From: Streptomyces spororaveus
GTDB taxonomy: Bacteria > Actinomycetota > Actinomycetes > Streptomycetales > Streptomycetaceae
DNA length: 64,000 nt
Direction: 5' to 3'
Assembly (NCBI RefSeq): GCF_016755875.1
Contig: NZ_BNED01000005.1
Coordinates: 3,327,001-3,391,000, forward strand
The position numbers and the translations under genes were made by a program. Under the pieces are notes generated by a model. It ran no database searches. It was not told the DNA's origin and was given only the letters and a program-made list of their open reading frames with translations. Positions 46,448-56,102 of the stretch are shown piece after piece; within the stretch, counting starts at the first letter, position 1; each line of letters begins with the position of its first letter.

Positions 46448-47329
46448 TCAGGGCGCTCCGGAGGCGCCCGCGGCGTCGGGGGACCCTGCGGCGCCGGGGG
46501 CGTCCGGGGCGGTGCGGACGGGGAAGCCGGTGGGCCGGCCCTGCTCCTTCAGCCAGGTCAGCACCTGGTCGAGGGCGTCGACGGTCTGGGCGCGGTTGCC
46601 GCCGCCGTCGTGGAAGAGCACCGTCGGGCCGTTGCCGATCCCGCGCTTGACGGCGTTCACGATGGCGGCCGTGCCCGGCTTGTCGAAGTCCTTGGTGTCG
46701 ACGTTCCAGCCGAGCGGGCGCATACCGTGCGCGGCGGCGATGCGCCGGCTGTCAGGGGTGAACGCGCCGCCGGGGGCCCGGTAGTACTCGACCTTCGCGC
46801 CGCCGCCCGCGGCTTCCTCGATCAGCTTCTTCGCCTCCAGGATCTGCGCTTCCTGGTAGGCGACCGGCTTCTTGTCCATGGCCGTGTCGTGGTTCATGGT
46901 GTGGTCGCAGAGCCGGTGTCCGGCCGCGACCACCTTCTTCACCAGGTCGGGGTGGGCCTTGGCCTGCGGCCCGACCATGCAGAAGGTCGCCTTGACGTCG
47001 TGCCGCCGGAGTACGTCCAGCACCTTGGGGGTCCAGCGGGGGTCGGGGCCGTCGTCGATGGTGATGTTGACGGTGTTGCCGCCGCTCTCGGACGCGTGGG
47101 CTATGGACTCGGGTATCCCCTGGAGCTGCCGGCCGGGCCGGCCGTCGTCGCCGCGACCGGAGCCGTCGGTGGCGCCCGGCCGGGCCATGTTCTGCTGGGA
47201 GGCGGCTGTTCCGCCCGGTCCGACCAGGGCCGCCACGCCCCACACGGTCGCCGCCACGGCGGCGGCCGAGGCCACGACGACCGCACCGGCCCGGAGGCCC
47301 TTCCTGTCCGTACGCGCCAGGAAACTCAT
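46448..47329 (-). CDS. Polysaccharide deacetylase family protein
   Basis: 293 residues. A membrane anchor or signal (about 12-35) is followed by a Gly/Arg linker and a NodB domain (about 80-270). Catalytic motifs are NITIDDGPDPRW (metal and base Asp), HRLCDHTMNHD (the two metal His), YYRAPGGAFTPDS and VLFHDGGG. It should deacetylate peptidoglycan or another N-acetylated glycan outside the cell. A Gly/Ala/Pro tail closes it. The ATG at 47329 has GGGGAGGGG upstream; an ATG 18 codons earlier is less likely. Confidence 0.93.
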   Translation of the reverse strand: MSFLARTDRKGLRAGAVVVASAAAVAATVWGVAALVGPGGTAASQQNMARPGATDGSGRGDDGRPGRQLQGIPESIAHASESGGNTVNITIDDGPDPRWTPKVLDVLRRHDVKATFCMVGPQAKAHPDLVKKVVAAGHRLCDHTMNHDTAMDKKPVAYQEAQILEAKKLIEEAAGGGAKVEYYRAPGGAFTPDSRRIAAAHGMRPLGWNVDTKDFDKPGTAAIVNAVKRGIGNGPTVLFHDGGGNRAQTVDALDQVLTWLKEQGRPTGFPVRTAPDAPGAAGSPDAAGASGAP

Positions 47330-47581
47330 GAACTGTCCCCTCCCCATCCGCTGTGCGAGCGTTCTGTGGATCAGGACGTTCATCGCCGCCGAGGAGTTCC
47401 AGCCAAATGACCCCGAACTTCCCCGTAATGGGACTCATGGGACCCATGGGACTTTAGTCCTGCATGGAGTTGAATCCCTGCCCGCACGAACGCACCCGAA
47501 ACGGGCAGATCCTCCACGCCGCCCGGCCGGACCCCAAACCGGCGCCCCCGCGAGGGAGTTCACCGCCGCCGCGCGATCAGA

Positions 47582-49748
<2,167 letters not shown>

Positions 49749-49765
49749 CTACGTCCCGCACCGGC

Positions 49766-49837
49766 ACTTACTTGCCGCCCGGCTAGTTCACTACAATAGG
49801 GACGGTAGACCCGCAACTAGCCGGGCGTCAAGTAAGT
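49766..49837. promoter_or_regulatory. Paired operators and promoters between MFS and TetR genes
   Basis: Two 23-bp arms (49766-49788 and 49815-49837) are inverted copies with one mismatch. Each contains an imperfect palindrome of the form ACTnGnC-n3/4-GnCnAGT. A minus-strand promoter for the MFS gene has -35 TTGACG (49826-49831) and -10 TACCGT (49802-49807) with an 18-bp spacer; TACAAT at 49792-49797 is a -10 candidate for tetR. The operators cover the -35 boxes, which predicts repression in both directions. Confidence 0.85.
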
Positions 49838-49852
49838 AATTTGGGGAGAGCC

Positions 49853-50434
49853 ATGTCCAGCAGCAGTCCGCAGCGACGCCGTGGCGACACGCGCCAGCGC
49901 ATCCAGGACGTCGCACTGGAGCTCTTCGCCGAGCAGGGGTACGAGAAGACGTCGCTGCGCGAGATCGCGGAGCGGCTGGAGGTCACGAAGGCGGCGCTGT
50001 ACTACCACTTCAAGACCAAGGAAGACATCATCATCAGCATCTTCGAGGACCTGACGCGGCCCATCGACGAGCTGATCACATGGGCGGAAGGCGAGCCCCG
50101 CACCCTGGAGACCAAGCGCGAGGTGCTGCGCCGCTACAGCGAGGCGATGGCGGGGGGCGCCGTGCTGTACCGCTTCATGCAGGAGAACCAGGCGACGATG
50201 CGCGAGCTCAGCATCGGCGAGACGGTGAAGAAGCGGCTGTTCACCCTGGTCGAACTGCTCCGCACGAAGGACGGGCCGCTGACGGACCAGGTCCGCTGCG
50301 TCAGCGCGCTGTTCACGCTGCACGCCGGGATGATGTTCCTCCAGCACGTCGAGGGCAACCCGGAGGAGACCCGCCTGGCCGCTCTGGAGGTCGCCACGGA
50401 CCTCATCACCCAGGCCCACGAGGGGCACTCCTGA
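49853..50434 (+). CDS. TetR-family repressor of the MFS exporter
   Basis: 193 residues. The TetR helix-turn-helix is at about 10-60 (ALELFAEQGYEKTSLREIAE and LEVTKAALYYHFKTKEDII). A ligand-binding helical domain follows. It is divergent from the DHA2 exporter with a paired operator between, the classical self-controlled efflux arrangement. The ATG has GGGGAGAG upstream. Confidence 0.95.
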   Translation: MSSSSPQRRRGDTRQRIQDVALELFAEQGYEKTSLREIAERLEVTKAALYYHFKTKEDIIISIFEDLTRPIDELITWAEGEPRTLETKREVLRRYSEAMAGGAVLYRFMQENQATMRELSIGETVKKRLFTLVELLRTKDGPLTDQVRCVSALFTLHAGMMFLQHVEGNPEETRLAALEVATDLITQAHEGHS

Positions 50435-50471
50435 CGCACGCACCGGTCCGCCCGCCGGGCCGGGCGGCTCG

Positions 50472-50519
50472 GGCGGGCGGCCCGGCGGGCGGCTCGGCGG
50501 GCGGCCCGGCGGGCGGCTC
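50472..50519. repeat. 12-bp tandem repeat, four copies
   Basis: GGCGGGCGGCYC is repeated four times in the gap between the TetR gene and the convergent DUF1348-like gene, with Y alternating C and T. The sequence just before it is similar but less regular. Confidence 0.8.
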
Positions 50520-50560
50520 GGATGAACCGACGGCTCGGGCGGGCGTGCGGCCCGAGCGGC

Positions 50561-50971
50561 TCAGCCGAGCCGGCGCTCCTCGGCGGCGATCGCCACGTCG
50601 TTGATGCTGGCCTCGCGACGCCGCATCAGGCCGTCGTCGTCGAACTCCCACTGCTCGTTGCCGTGACTGCGGTACCACTGGCCCGCGGCGTCGTGCCACT
50701 CGTACTCGAAGCGGACGGAGATGCGGTTGCCGGTGAAGGCCCACAGCTCCTTGCGGAGCCGGTAGTCGAGCTCGCGCTCCCACTTGCCGGCGAGGAACTC
50801 ACGGATCTCGGCGCGGCCGGTGAGGAAGCGGTCGCGGTTCCGCCAGACCGAGTCCTCCGTGTACGCGAGGGCGACGCGCTCGGGGTCGCGACTGTTCCAG
50901 GCGTCCTCGGCGGCCTGGACCTTGGCGCGGGCGGACTCTTCGGTGAAAGGGGGCAGGGGTGGACGTGTCAC
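50561..50971 (-). CDS. DUF1348/SnoaL-like protein (NTF2 superfamily)
   Basis: 136 residues. The family pattern is plain: [54 protein letters not shown] and [14 protein letters not shown]. Function unknown; relatives bind small aromatic or reactive compounds. The GTG has GGAGGTCC upstream. A divergent TetR gene and two perfect-type palindromes control it. Confidence 0.92.
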   Translation of the reverse strand: MTRPPLPPFTEESARAKVQAAEDAWNSRDPERVALAYTEDSVWRNRDRFLTGRAEIREFLAGKWERELDYRLRKELWAFTGNRISVRFEYEWHDAAGQWYRSHGNEQWEFDDDGLMRRREASINDVAIAAEERRLG

Positions 50972-50996
50972 GTCGGACCTCCGAAGCGAAGACGGG

Positions 50997-51014
50997 CGAG
51001 AACGATCGTTCTCG
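50997..51014. promoter_or_regulatory. TetR operator 1
   Basis: CGAGAACGATCGTTCTCG is a perfect 18-bp palindrome between the divergent DUF1348 and TetR genes. Confidence 0.85.
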
Positions 51015-51020
51015 ACTCTA

Positions 51021-51038
51021 CGAGAACGGTCGTTCTCG
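51021..51038. promoter_or_regulatory. TetR operator 2
   Basis: CGAGAACGGTCGTTCTCG repeats operator 1 with one changed base, 24 bp downstream, so the two sites lie on about the same face of the helix. GAACGNTCGTTC is the shared core. Confidence 0.85.
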
Positions 51039-51056
51039 CCGCAACGGGAAACGGGC

Positions 51057-51069
51057 TACCCTGCCCCCA
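51057..51069 (+). promoter_or_regulatory. -10 box of the leaderless tetR gene
   Basis: TACCCT at 51057-51062 is followed by six bases and the ATG at 51069; no ribosome-binding site. Operator 2 ends 19 bp before it and would cover the -35 position. Confidence 0.55.
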
Positions 51070-51599
51070 TGGACGACGAAGAGGCACGGACCCGACTGCT
51101 GGACGCGGCGGAGGAGCTGTTCTACCGGCACGGCATCCAGGCCGTCGGCATGGACCGCATCCGCACCGCCTCCGGAGTCCCCCTCAAGCGCCTGTACCGC
51201 CTCTTCCCCGCGAAGGAATCCCTCGTCACGGCCTACCTGGAACGCCGCGACCGGCAGTGGCTGACCTCCCTGCGCACCGCGGCCCTCGCCCCGGCGGAGC
51301 CGCGGGCACGGGTACTCGCGGTCTTCGACTGGCTGGCCGGCTGGTTCGCCGAGCCCGACTTCCGGGGCTGCGCGTTCCTCAACGCGTACGGGGAGCTGGG
51401 CGCCGCGGCCCCGGAGATCGTCCGGGTCCACAAGGCGGAACTCCACGCCCTGCTGGCCGACCTGACCTCCGACCCCGCCCTGGCCGACCGCCTCCTGATC
51501 CTGACCGAGGGGGCGACGACGGTGGCCGCCCTCGCTCCCGGCCCGGAGCCGGCCCGCCGCGCCCGCGAGATCGCGGAGCTCCTCCTGCCGACAGGGTGA
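51069..51599 (+). CDS. TetR/AcrR-family regulator
   Basis: 176 residues. Helix-turn-helix at about 5-55 (LLDAAEELFYRHGIQAVGMD, ASGVPLKRLYRLFPAKESLV). The C-terminal domain with WLAGWFAEPDFRGCAFLNAY fits the family of aromatic-compound or electrophile-responsive TetR proteins with a conserved Cys. It is divergent from the DUF1348-like gene and has two operator copies on its promoter. Confidence 0.93.
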   Translation: MDDEEARTRLLDAAEELFYRHGIQAVGMDRIRTASGVPLKRLYRLFPAKESLVTAYLERRDRQWLTSLRTAALAPAEPRARVLAVFDWLAGWFAEPDFRGCAFLNAYGELGAAAPEIVRVHKAELHALLADLTSDPALADRLLILTEGATTVAALAPGPEPARRAREIAELLLPTG

Positions 51600-51693
51600 C
51601 GCAGGTCACACGCATTCGGCTCGCCGGGCTGTCACATCCGGGCCGTGATTTCTGTCAGAGCTGTGTAACCGATGACACGGCAAGGAGATCACG

Positions 51694-52167
51694 ATGGAAG
51701 CGCGTCTCAACCTCTTCGGCAACGCGGTCGCGACCAAGTTCGGCCGGTACATCAACTCCGCGGGCAAGGCCATCACCGACTCGACCCTGCCGCACGCCAC
51801 ACAGGAGCTGGTGAAGCTCCGGGCCAGCCAGATCAACGGCTGCGGATTCTGCACCGACATGCACTTCAAGGACGCCTCCCACGCCGGGGAGGACCCGGTG
51901 CGGCTCAACCTGGTCGCGGCCTGGCGCGAGGCGAAGGTGTTCACCGACGCCGAACGCGCGGCCCTGGAGCTGACCGAGCAGGGCACCCGCATCGCCGACG
52001 CGGCCGGTGGCGTCACGGACGAGGCCTGGGCCGAGGCCGCCAAGCACTACGACGAGGACCAGCTGGCCGCCCTGGTGTCGCTCATCGCCCTGATCAACGC
52101 CTACAACCGCCTGAACGTGCTCGTCCAGCAGCCGGCGGGCGACTACCAGCCGGGCCAGTTCGGCTGA
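51694..52167 (+). CDS. Carboxymuconolactone decarboxylase / AhpD-like protein
   Basis: 157 residues. The AhpD-type CxxC-x3-H motif is intact in QINGCGFCTDMHFKDASHAG. The helical fold continues to LVSLIALINAYNRLNVL. It is probably a peroxidase-like or thiol-disulfide protein; it is not AhpD itself, which is encoded at 33.6 kb. The ATG has AAGGAG upstream. It lies 94 bp after the TetR gene and might be under the same control. Confidence 0.92.
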   Translation: MEARLNLFGNAVATKFGRYINSAGKAITDSTLPHATQELVKLRASQINGCGFCTDMHFKDASHAGEDPVRLNLVAAWREAKVFTDAERAALELTEQGTRIADAAGGVTDEAWAEAAKHYDEDQLAALVSLIALINAYNRLNVLVQQPAGDYQPGQFG

Positions 52168-52191
52168 ACACCCGCACCGGGCGCGCCCGCC

Positions 52192-52220
52192 GTCCGACCC
52201 CCACCGGGGAGGGGCCGGAC
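52192..52220. terminator. Weak hairpin terminator
   Basis: GTCCGACCCC pairs with GGGGCCGGAC (52211-52220) with one mismatch, between convergent genes. Confidence 0.5.
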
Positions 52221-52232
52221 GCCGGGCGCCGC

Positions 52233-52877
52233 CTAGCCCGCGCCGCGCGGGAAGGTGATCTCGACGCGGCGGTTCTTCTTGCGGCCTTCCTCGGTGCCGT
52301 TGTCGGCGATCGGGTAGTCCTCGCTGTAGCCGCGCACGTCGAAGACGACGCTCGGGTTGGTGACGGTCTTGGCCAGCTCGGCCTGCACGGCATCGGCCCG
52401 CTTCTTGGAGAGCTCCTTGCCGTGCTCGTAGCTCCCCTGGTCGTCGGTGAAGCCGAAGACGCGGATGCGGGTGGCCTTCTGCTGGTTGATCTCCTGCGCG
52501 ATGGCCTGGATCCGGGCGGAGGCCTGCGCGGTGAAGACCGCGCTGTCCTCGGGGAACAACACCTCAGACTGGAGCGCCATCATGACGGTCTGATTGGTCT
52601 CCTGCCGCCGCTGCTCCCCACCGAGGTCCTCGACGACCTCGGCGATGTCCAGCACCTTGATCGGAGCGAGGGTCCCACCCTGCGGGATCTTCAGCCCGGG
52701 AGCGTTGGAGTCGATGGGCACGGGCGCGGCGGCGGAGGGCTCGGTGCCGGGGGGTACGGACGGCTTGACGTCGTCGGCGTGGGCGGCGCTGGCACCGATG
52801 AGGTGGGCACCGGCGATGACAAGGCCGGCCACAGCGGTCGCCGCGGCCATTCGATGACGGTGGGTCACTGCAATCAT
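52233..52877 (-). CDS. Secreted OmpA-family protein
   Basis: 214 residues. A signal peptide (about 1-34) is followed by a short linker and an OmpA/MotB C-terminal peptidoglycan-binding domain (about 95-214): SEVLFPEDSAVFTAQASARI, RIRVFGFTDDQGSYEHGKEL and RGYSEDYPIADNGTEEGRKK, with NRRVEI at the end. In a monoderm it would bind the cell wall. It starts 4 bp after the lipoprotein gene and ends the Tad locus transcript, so I infer it anchors the pilus machinery or wall passage. Confidence 0.92.
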   Translation of the reverse strand: MIAVTHRHRMAAATAVAGLVIAGAHLIGASAAHADDVKPSVPPGTEPSAAAPVPIDSNAPGLKIPQGGTLAPIKVLDIAEVVEDLGGEQRRQETNQTVMMALQSEVLFPEDSAVFTAQASARIQAIAQEINQQKATRIRVFGFTDDQGSYEHGKELSKKRADAVQAELAKTVTNPSVVFDVRGYSEDYPIADNGTEEGRKKNRRVEITFPRGAG

Positions 52878-52881
52878 GGCG

Positions 52882-53472
52882 TCACCCGGAAATCCTGATA
52901 GTTGCCGTGGCGAACGTGGGGAGCGTGAAGTCGACCTCGGTGGAACTGGCAGGCGGTGCGGGGAACTGCGCGAAAATGGGGATCGAAGCGCCCGGGTCGA
53001 TTCGTGTAATGCCCGTCGTGCACAGGCAGTTCTCACTGTCCCGAAGCACGTAGTACCGCTTCTTGCCGACTTTGTCGATCAAGGTTGCGCCCGCGATGGA
53101 CGCTCCACTGGCGCTCTTCTCGTCACCACGCCAAGCGGTGATCTTCGTGAAGACCCCGCTTCCATCATTCTTGATCTGTCCGCTGACTGTCACGAAGCCA
53201 CCTGGATCACGCACGGCCGAGTTGATCGTGAGGACAATGCCGGGATCGCCGTTCGCGGTAGCGAGTGTCTCGGTCGGCTGGGGACTCGGGCTCGCCTTGG
53301 AGGTCGGCTTGTTCGAGCCGCCGCCTTGCGGCTGTGCAGTGGGCGCCTTCCCGTCGGCCTTCGGCTCCTTGGCGCCCTCTCCACCGCACCCGGCCAGCGT
53401 GAGAACCATGACCGCCGCAGCACCTGCAACAGCCATGCCCCCACGGACCTTCACCATGTGCCGAATGCTCAT
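52882..53472 (-). CDS. Hypothetical lipoprotein of the Tad locus
   Basis: 196 residues. The lipobox LTLAGC sets the lipidated Cys at about 29, followed by a Lys/Pro/Ser-rich linker and a beta-rich domain (GIVLTINSAVRDPGGFVTVS). Two close cysteines occur in ENCLCTTG. Unknown family. It sits between tadG-like and ompA-like genes with short gaps. Third codon positions are less G/C rich than in neighbours. Confidence 0.85.
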   Translation of the reverse strand: MSIRHMVKVRGGMAVAGAAAVMVLTLAGCGGEGAKEPKADGKAPTAQPQGGGSNKPTSKASPSPQPTETLATANGDPGIVLTINSAVRDPGGFVTVSGQIKNDGSGVFTKITAWRGDEKSASGASIAGATLIDKVGKKRYYVLRDSENCLCTTGITRIDPGASIPIFAQFPAPPASSTEVDFTLPTFATATIRISG

Positions 53473-53502
53473 CTACGAACTCTTCCTTGTCTCTCGTTCC
53501 TG

Positions 53503-54144
53503 TCAGCCGACGAGTCGCACGCTGAACAGCCGTCGGGTCAATGCACTCAGAGAGCCCGGCTTCAGCGGATCGAGCTTGACCAGTTCACCACCGCAGGTGA
53601 ATTCCACCGTCGATGGGGACGGCGTGGGCGCCGGCGAGCTGCCCTCATCCGGCACGGTGGGGGTGGGGCTCGGCGTGGACGTGGCACTTAGGAAACACTT
53701 CGCCTGCACCAAGGCGGTGGCTGTAGCCGTTCCATGCTGAGCGCCCGTCCCGGGGATCACTGAATCGCCGACGGCCGCGTTCGTCTCCACAGATACGGTA
53801 AATCGCGGAGGCGCGGAACCACACTGCGTCACCTTGCTGTCATTCTTCGCCGCGAACGTGTCTGCAGCCGCGCAGGGTAGGCCGCCTCCGAAGCGTTTCC
53901 CATCAACGATCCTCTCCCAGTCGGCAGGCTTCAACGCGGCGAGATCGATGTCGAGCAGTACAGCGTCTCTGGCTTCCCGCCCAGCTGCCAGTGCTGCCGC
54001 ATCCGCCGCACCCTGAGCGTCACTTCGAGTGATTGCCGCTCGACCGACGACAAAGAACGCGAGCGCCGCAAAGAGAAGGCCCGCAATCACCACGATGTAG
54101 ATGGGAAATGCCTGCCCTCGGTCGCCCTGGCGACCTGAGGTCAT
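53503..54144 (-). CDS. TadG-like pilus assembly protein
   Basis: 213 residues. The N-terminus DRGQAFPIYIVVIAGLLFAA matches TadE/G-type membrane proteins, but the position +5 glutamate of true pilins is Ile, so it is probably not processed. A TadG-like motif DAQGAADAAALAAGREARDA follows. The C-terminal part has a Pro/Thr/Ser linker (PSPTPTVPDEG). ATG overlaps the flp stop (ATGA), so it is coupled to the pilin. Confidence 0.85.
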   Translation of the reverse strand: MTSGRQGDRGQAFPIYIVVIAGLLFAALAFFVVGRAAITRSDAQGAADAAALAAGREARDAVLLDIDLAALKPADWERIVDGKRFGGGLPCAAADTFAAKNDSKVTQCGSAPPRFTVSVETNAAVGDSVIPGTGAQHGTATATALVQAKCFLSATSTPSPTPTVPDEGSSPAPTPSPSTVEFTCGGELVKLDPLKPGSLSALTRRLFSVRLVG

Positions 54145-54398
54145 TTTCCTCCGCCACCAGCCGTGACGGCTTGCACCGCTGCCGCGATCCTGTCCGTGAT
54201 CGCCGTACCGATGCCCGTGCCGACGATCGCGCCGATGATCACCACGACCACCAGGATGATGCCCAGGTACTCGAAGGCGGTTTGGCCGCGGTCGAGGTTG
54301 GCGTGGCGCTTGCGGAGGCTCTGCAGGGCCGTGTCCGCCCAGCCGTTCACCCTGATCCGTGCCTCCACGGCGGCCTTCAGCAGCGTGTTCTGTGACAT
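54141..54398 (-). CDS. Flp/Fap-type pilin
   Basis: 85 residues. The prepilin motif is DRGQTAFEYLG: cleavage after Gly leaves QTAFEY with Glu at +5 and Tyr at +6, as in Flp pilins. The hydrophobic helix (IILVVVVIIGAIVGTGIGTA) follows. The leader is unusually long (about 38 residues). It would be the major Tad pilus subunit. The ATG at 54398 has GGGAGGG upstream and its own promoter. Confidence 0.93.
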   Translation of the reverse strand: MSQNTLLKAAVEARIRVNGWADTALQSLRKRHANLDRGQTAFEYLGIILVVVVIIGAIVGTGIGTAITDRIAAAVQAVTAGGGGK

Positions 54399-54438
54399 GG
54401 GGGTTCCCTCCCGGGCCGGTACCGGTGTCGATCTGCGG

Positions 54439-54468
54439 ACGGTACGGCGAGTCACCAGTCGTGACCAA
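54439..54468 (-). promoter_or_regulatory. Candidate flp promoter with operator in the spacer
   Basis: On the minus strand -35 TTGGTC (54463-54468) and -10 TACCGT (54439-54444) are 18 bp apart. GTCAC-N5-GTGAC at 54451-54465 is an inverted repeat inside the spacer, so a regulator bound there would control pilin transcription separately from the upstream genes. Confidence 0.5.
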
Positions 54469-54508
54469 GGGTCCCGGGGCCCAATTACGGACCCACTGCG
54501 CACTCTGT

Positions 54509-55195
54509 CTACCCATGACCGGTCACTCCTGGACGGGCGGTTCCCAGCCAGCGGGCTATCGCCTCGCTGCGCGTGGCGCTCTGGAGCTTCGCGAAGATGC
54601 GGTTGATGTGGTTCTTGACCGTCTTCTCGCTGATGAAGCAGGCGGCTGCGATCTGCTGATTGCTCATCCCGGACGCGATCAGATCCATAATCTCCACCTC
54701 CCGGGAACTCAGCCCGAAGACAACAGAGTTGTGCATCCGCTCAGAAGACTGTGCCACAACTCGTTGCGGATGCGAAGAGGCCCGGAGTTCGGATAGCAGG
54801 GCGCTCGCCGCCGTCGGGGTGAAGTGGGGGCGGCCCAGCGGGGCATCCCTTACGGCCCGGAGCAGGTCGTCCGCCGTGAACTCGCCGTGCACCAGGTACC
54901 CGCCGGCGCCCAGCAGCAGGGCCTCGCAGATGATTTCGGCTTCCCTGCTGTACGTCAGCATCAGCACCGGAGCCAGCTGTACCAGGTGCGGCAGCGCCGA
55001 GATCCCGTCCACGCCCGGCATCCGGACGTCCAGCAGAATCACGTCCGGGGCATGCCGACGGGTCAGGCTCAGGGCTTCGCGGCCGTCCGCCGCCTGGGCG
55101 GTGACGTCGAGGTCCTCGGCCGTGCACAGGATGGCCGCGAGGCCCGCCCTGATGACCGGGTTGCCGTCCGCGATGAGGACGCTCAGTCGCGTCAT
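54509..55195 (-). CDS. LuxR/NarL-family response regulator with degenerate receiver
   Basis: 228 residues. The receiver domain (about 4-115) keeps the phosphoacceptor Asp in LLDVRMPGVDG, but the acidic pair is ADGNP (one acid lost) and the conserved Lys site reads GYLVHGEF. The C-terminal LuxR domain (about 155-215) is intact: LSSREVEIMDLIASGMSNQQ and FISEKTVKNHINRIFAKL. No histidine kinase gene is adjacent. It lies 3 bp after tadC and before flp, so it probably regulates the Tad genes, perhaps without phosphorylation. Confidence 0.9.
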   Translation of the reverse strand: MTRLSVLIADGNPVIRAGLAAILCTAEDLDVTAQAADGREALSLTRRHAPDVILLDVRMPGVDGISALPHLVQLAPVLMLTYSREAEIICEALLLGAGGYLVHGEFTADDLLRAVRDAPLGRPHFTPTAASALLSELRASSHPQRVVAQSSERMHNSVVFGLSSREVEIMDLIASGMSNQQIAAACFISEKTVKNHINRIFAKLQSATRSEAIARWLGTARPGVTGHG

Positions 55196-55198
55196 GGT

Positions 55199-56092
55199 TC
55201 AGCCGCCCCCGAACAGCGCGTCGAAGTCGACGTTCGCGCCGTAGACGAAGCCGCAGACCAGCAGGATCAGCGTGCCCGGGAGCATGAACATGGTGACCGC
55301 GAACGTCGCTTTCGGGACGGCCCGGGCCGCACGGCGGCGGGCGTTCTGGGCGTCCGTGCGGCGCATGTCCTCGGCGATCGCGATCAGGGTGTCCACGATC
55401 GGGGAGCCGAGCTCCTCGCCCTGCTGCAGGGCCGTCACGAACTGCGCGACCTGTTCGCTGTCGTTGCGCCGCCTCAGCTCGTCGAAGGCCTCACGTCGGC
55501 TGACGCCCATGTCCATCTGCTGGAGCGTGATGCGGATTTCGTCCGCCCACGGCCCTTCGTACTTGTCCGCGACCCGGTCCAGCGCCTGCCGGAAGCCCAG
55601 CCCGGCACTGACGACGACCGCGAGTACGTCGAGGAAGTCCGGCAGGGTGCGTTCGATGTGGTCGCGGCGGACCCGGATCGCCGACCACAGGCCGACCTCG
55701 ATCCAGAACAGGCCGAAGGCCACCATGAGGAGTGCGGCGACCAGCTGACCGTTGATCAGCATCGAGAAGGCGCCGACGGCGCCCAGGGCTCCGTACACCG
55801 CCCGCCGGGCCGCGTACCGGTCGATGGTCAGGCCGGCCGGGTTGCCCGCCATGTCGATCTGGCGGCGCTTGCGGGCGACCCGGGCCGGCCCCATCAGGCG
55901 CAGCACGGCCGGGGCCCAGCGGATGCCCATCCGGTCCACCAGGGAGCCGACCGCCGTGGTGCGGGTGGCCCCGACCTCCAGCGCGAGCGCCAGGTCCGTG
56001 GGGAGCTTCACGTCCGCGCGGTACAGGCCGATGCCGTGGAAGATCCCGAGAACGGAGACCGCGACGAGCACGGCCAGGAGAAGCTCGATCAT
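55199..56092 (-). CDS. tadC: Type II secretion F-domain protein TadC
   Basis: 297 residues. Membrane segments at the N-terminus, a central cytoplasmic part and a T2SSF domain (about 140-265: LPDFLDVLAVVVSAGLGFRQ, FVTALQQGEELGSPIVDTL) with the last membrane helix near 270-292. It forms the inner-membrane platform with TadB. The stop is 3 bp before the regulator gene. Confidence 0.93.
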   Translation of the reverse strand: MIELLLAVLVAVSVLGIFHGIGLYRADVKLPTDLALALEVGATRTTAVGSLVDRMGIRWAPAVLRLMGPARVARKRRQIDMAGNPAGLTIDRYAARRAVYGALGAVGAFSMLINGQLVAALLMVAFGLFWIEVGLWSAIRVRRDHIERTLPDFLDVLAVVVSAGLGFRQALDRVADKYEGPWADEIRITLQQMDMGVSRREAFDELRRRNDSEQVAQFVTALQQGEELGSPIVDTLIAIAEDMRRTDAQNARRRAARAVPKATFAVTMFMLPGTLILLVCGFVYGANVDFDALFGGG

Positions 56093-56102
56093 GCGCGCCC
56101 CC

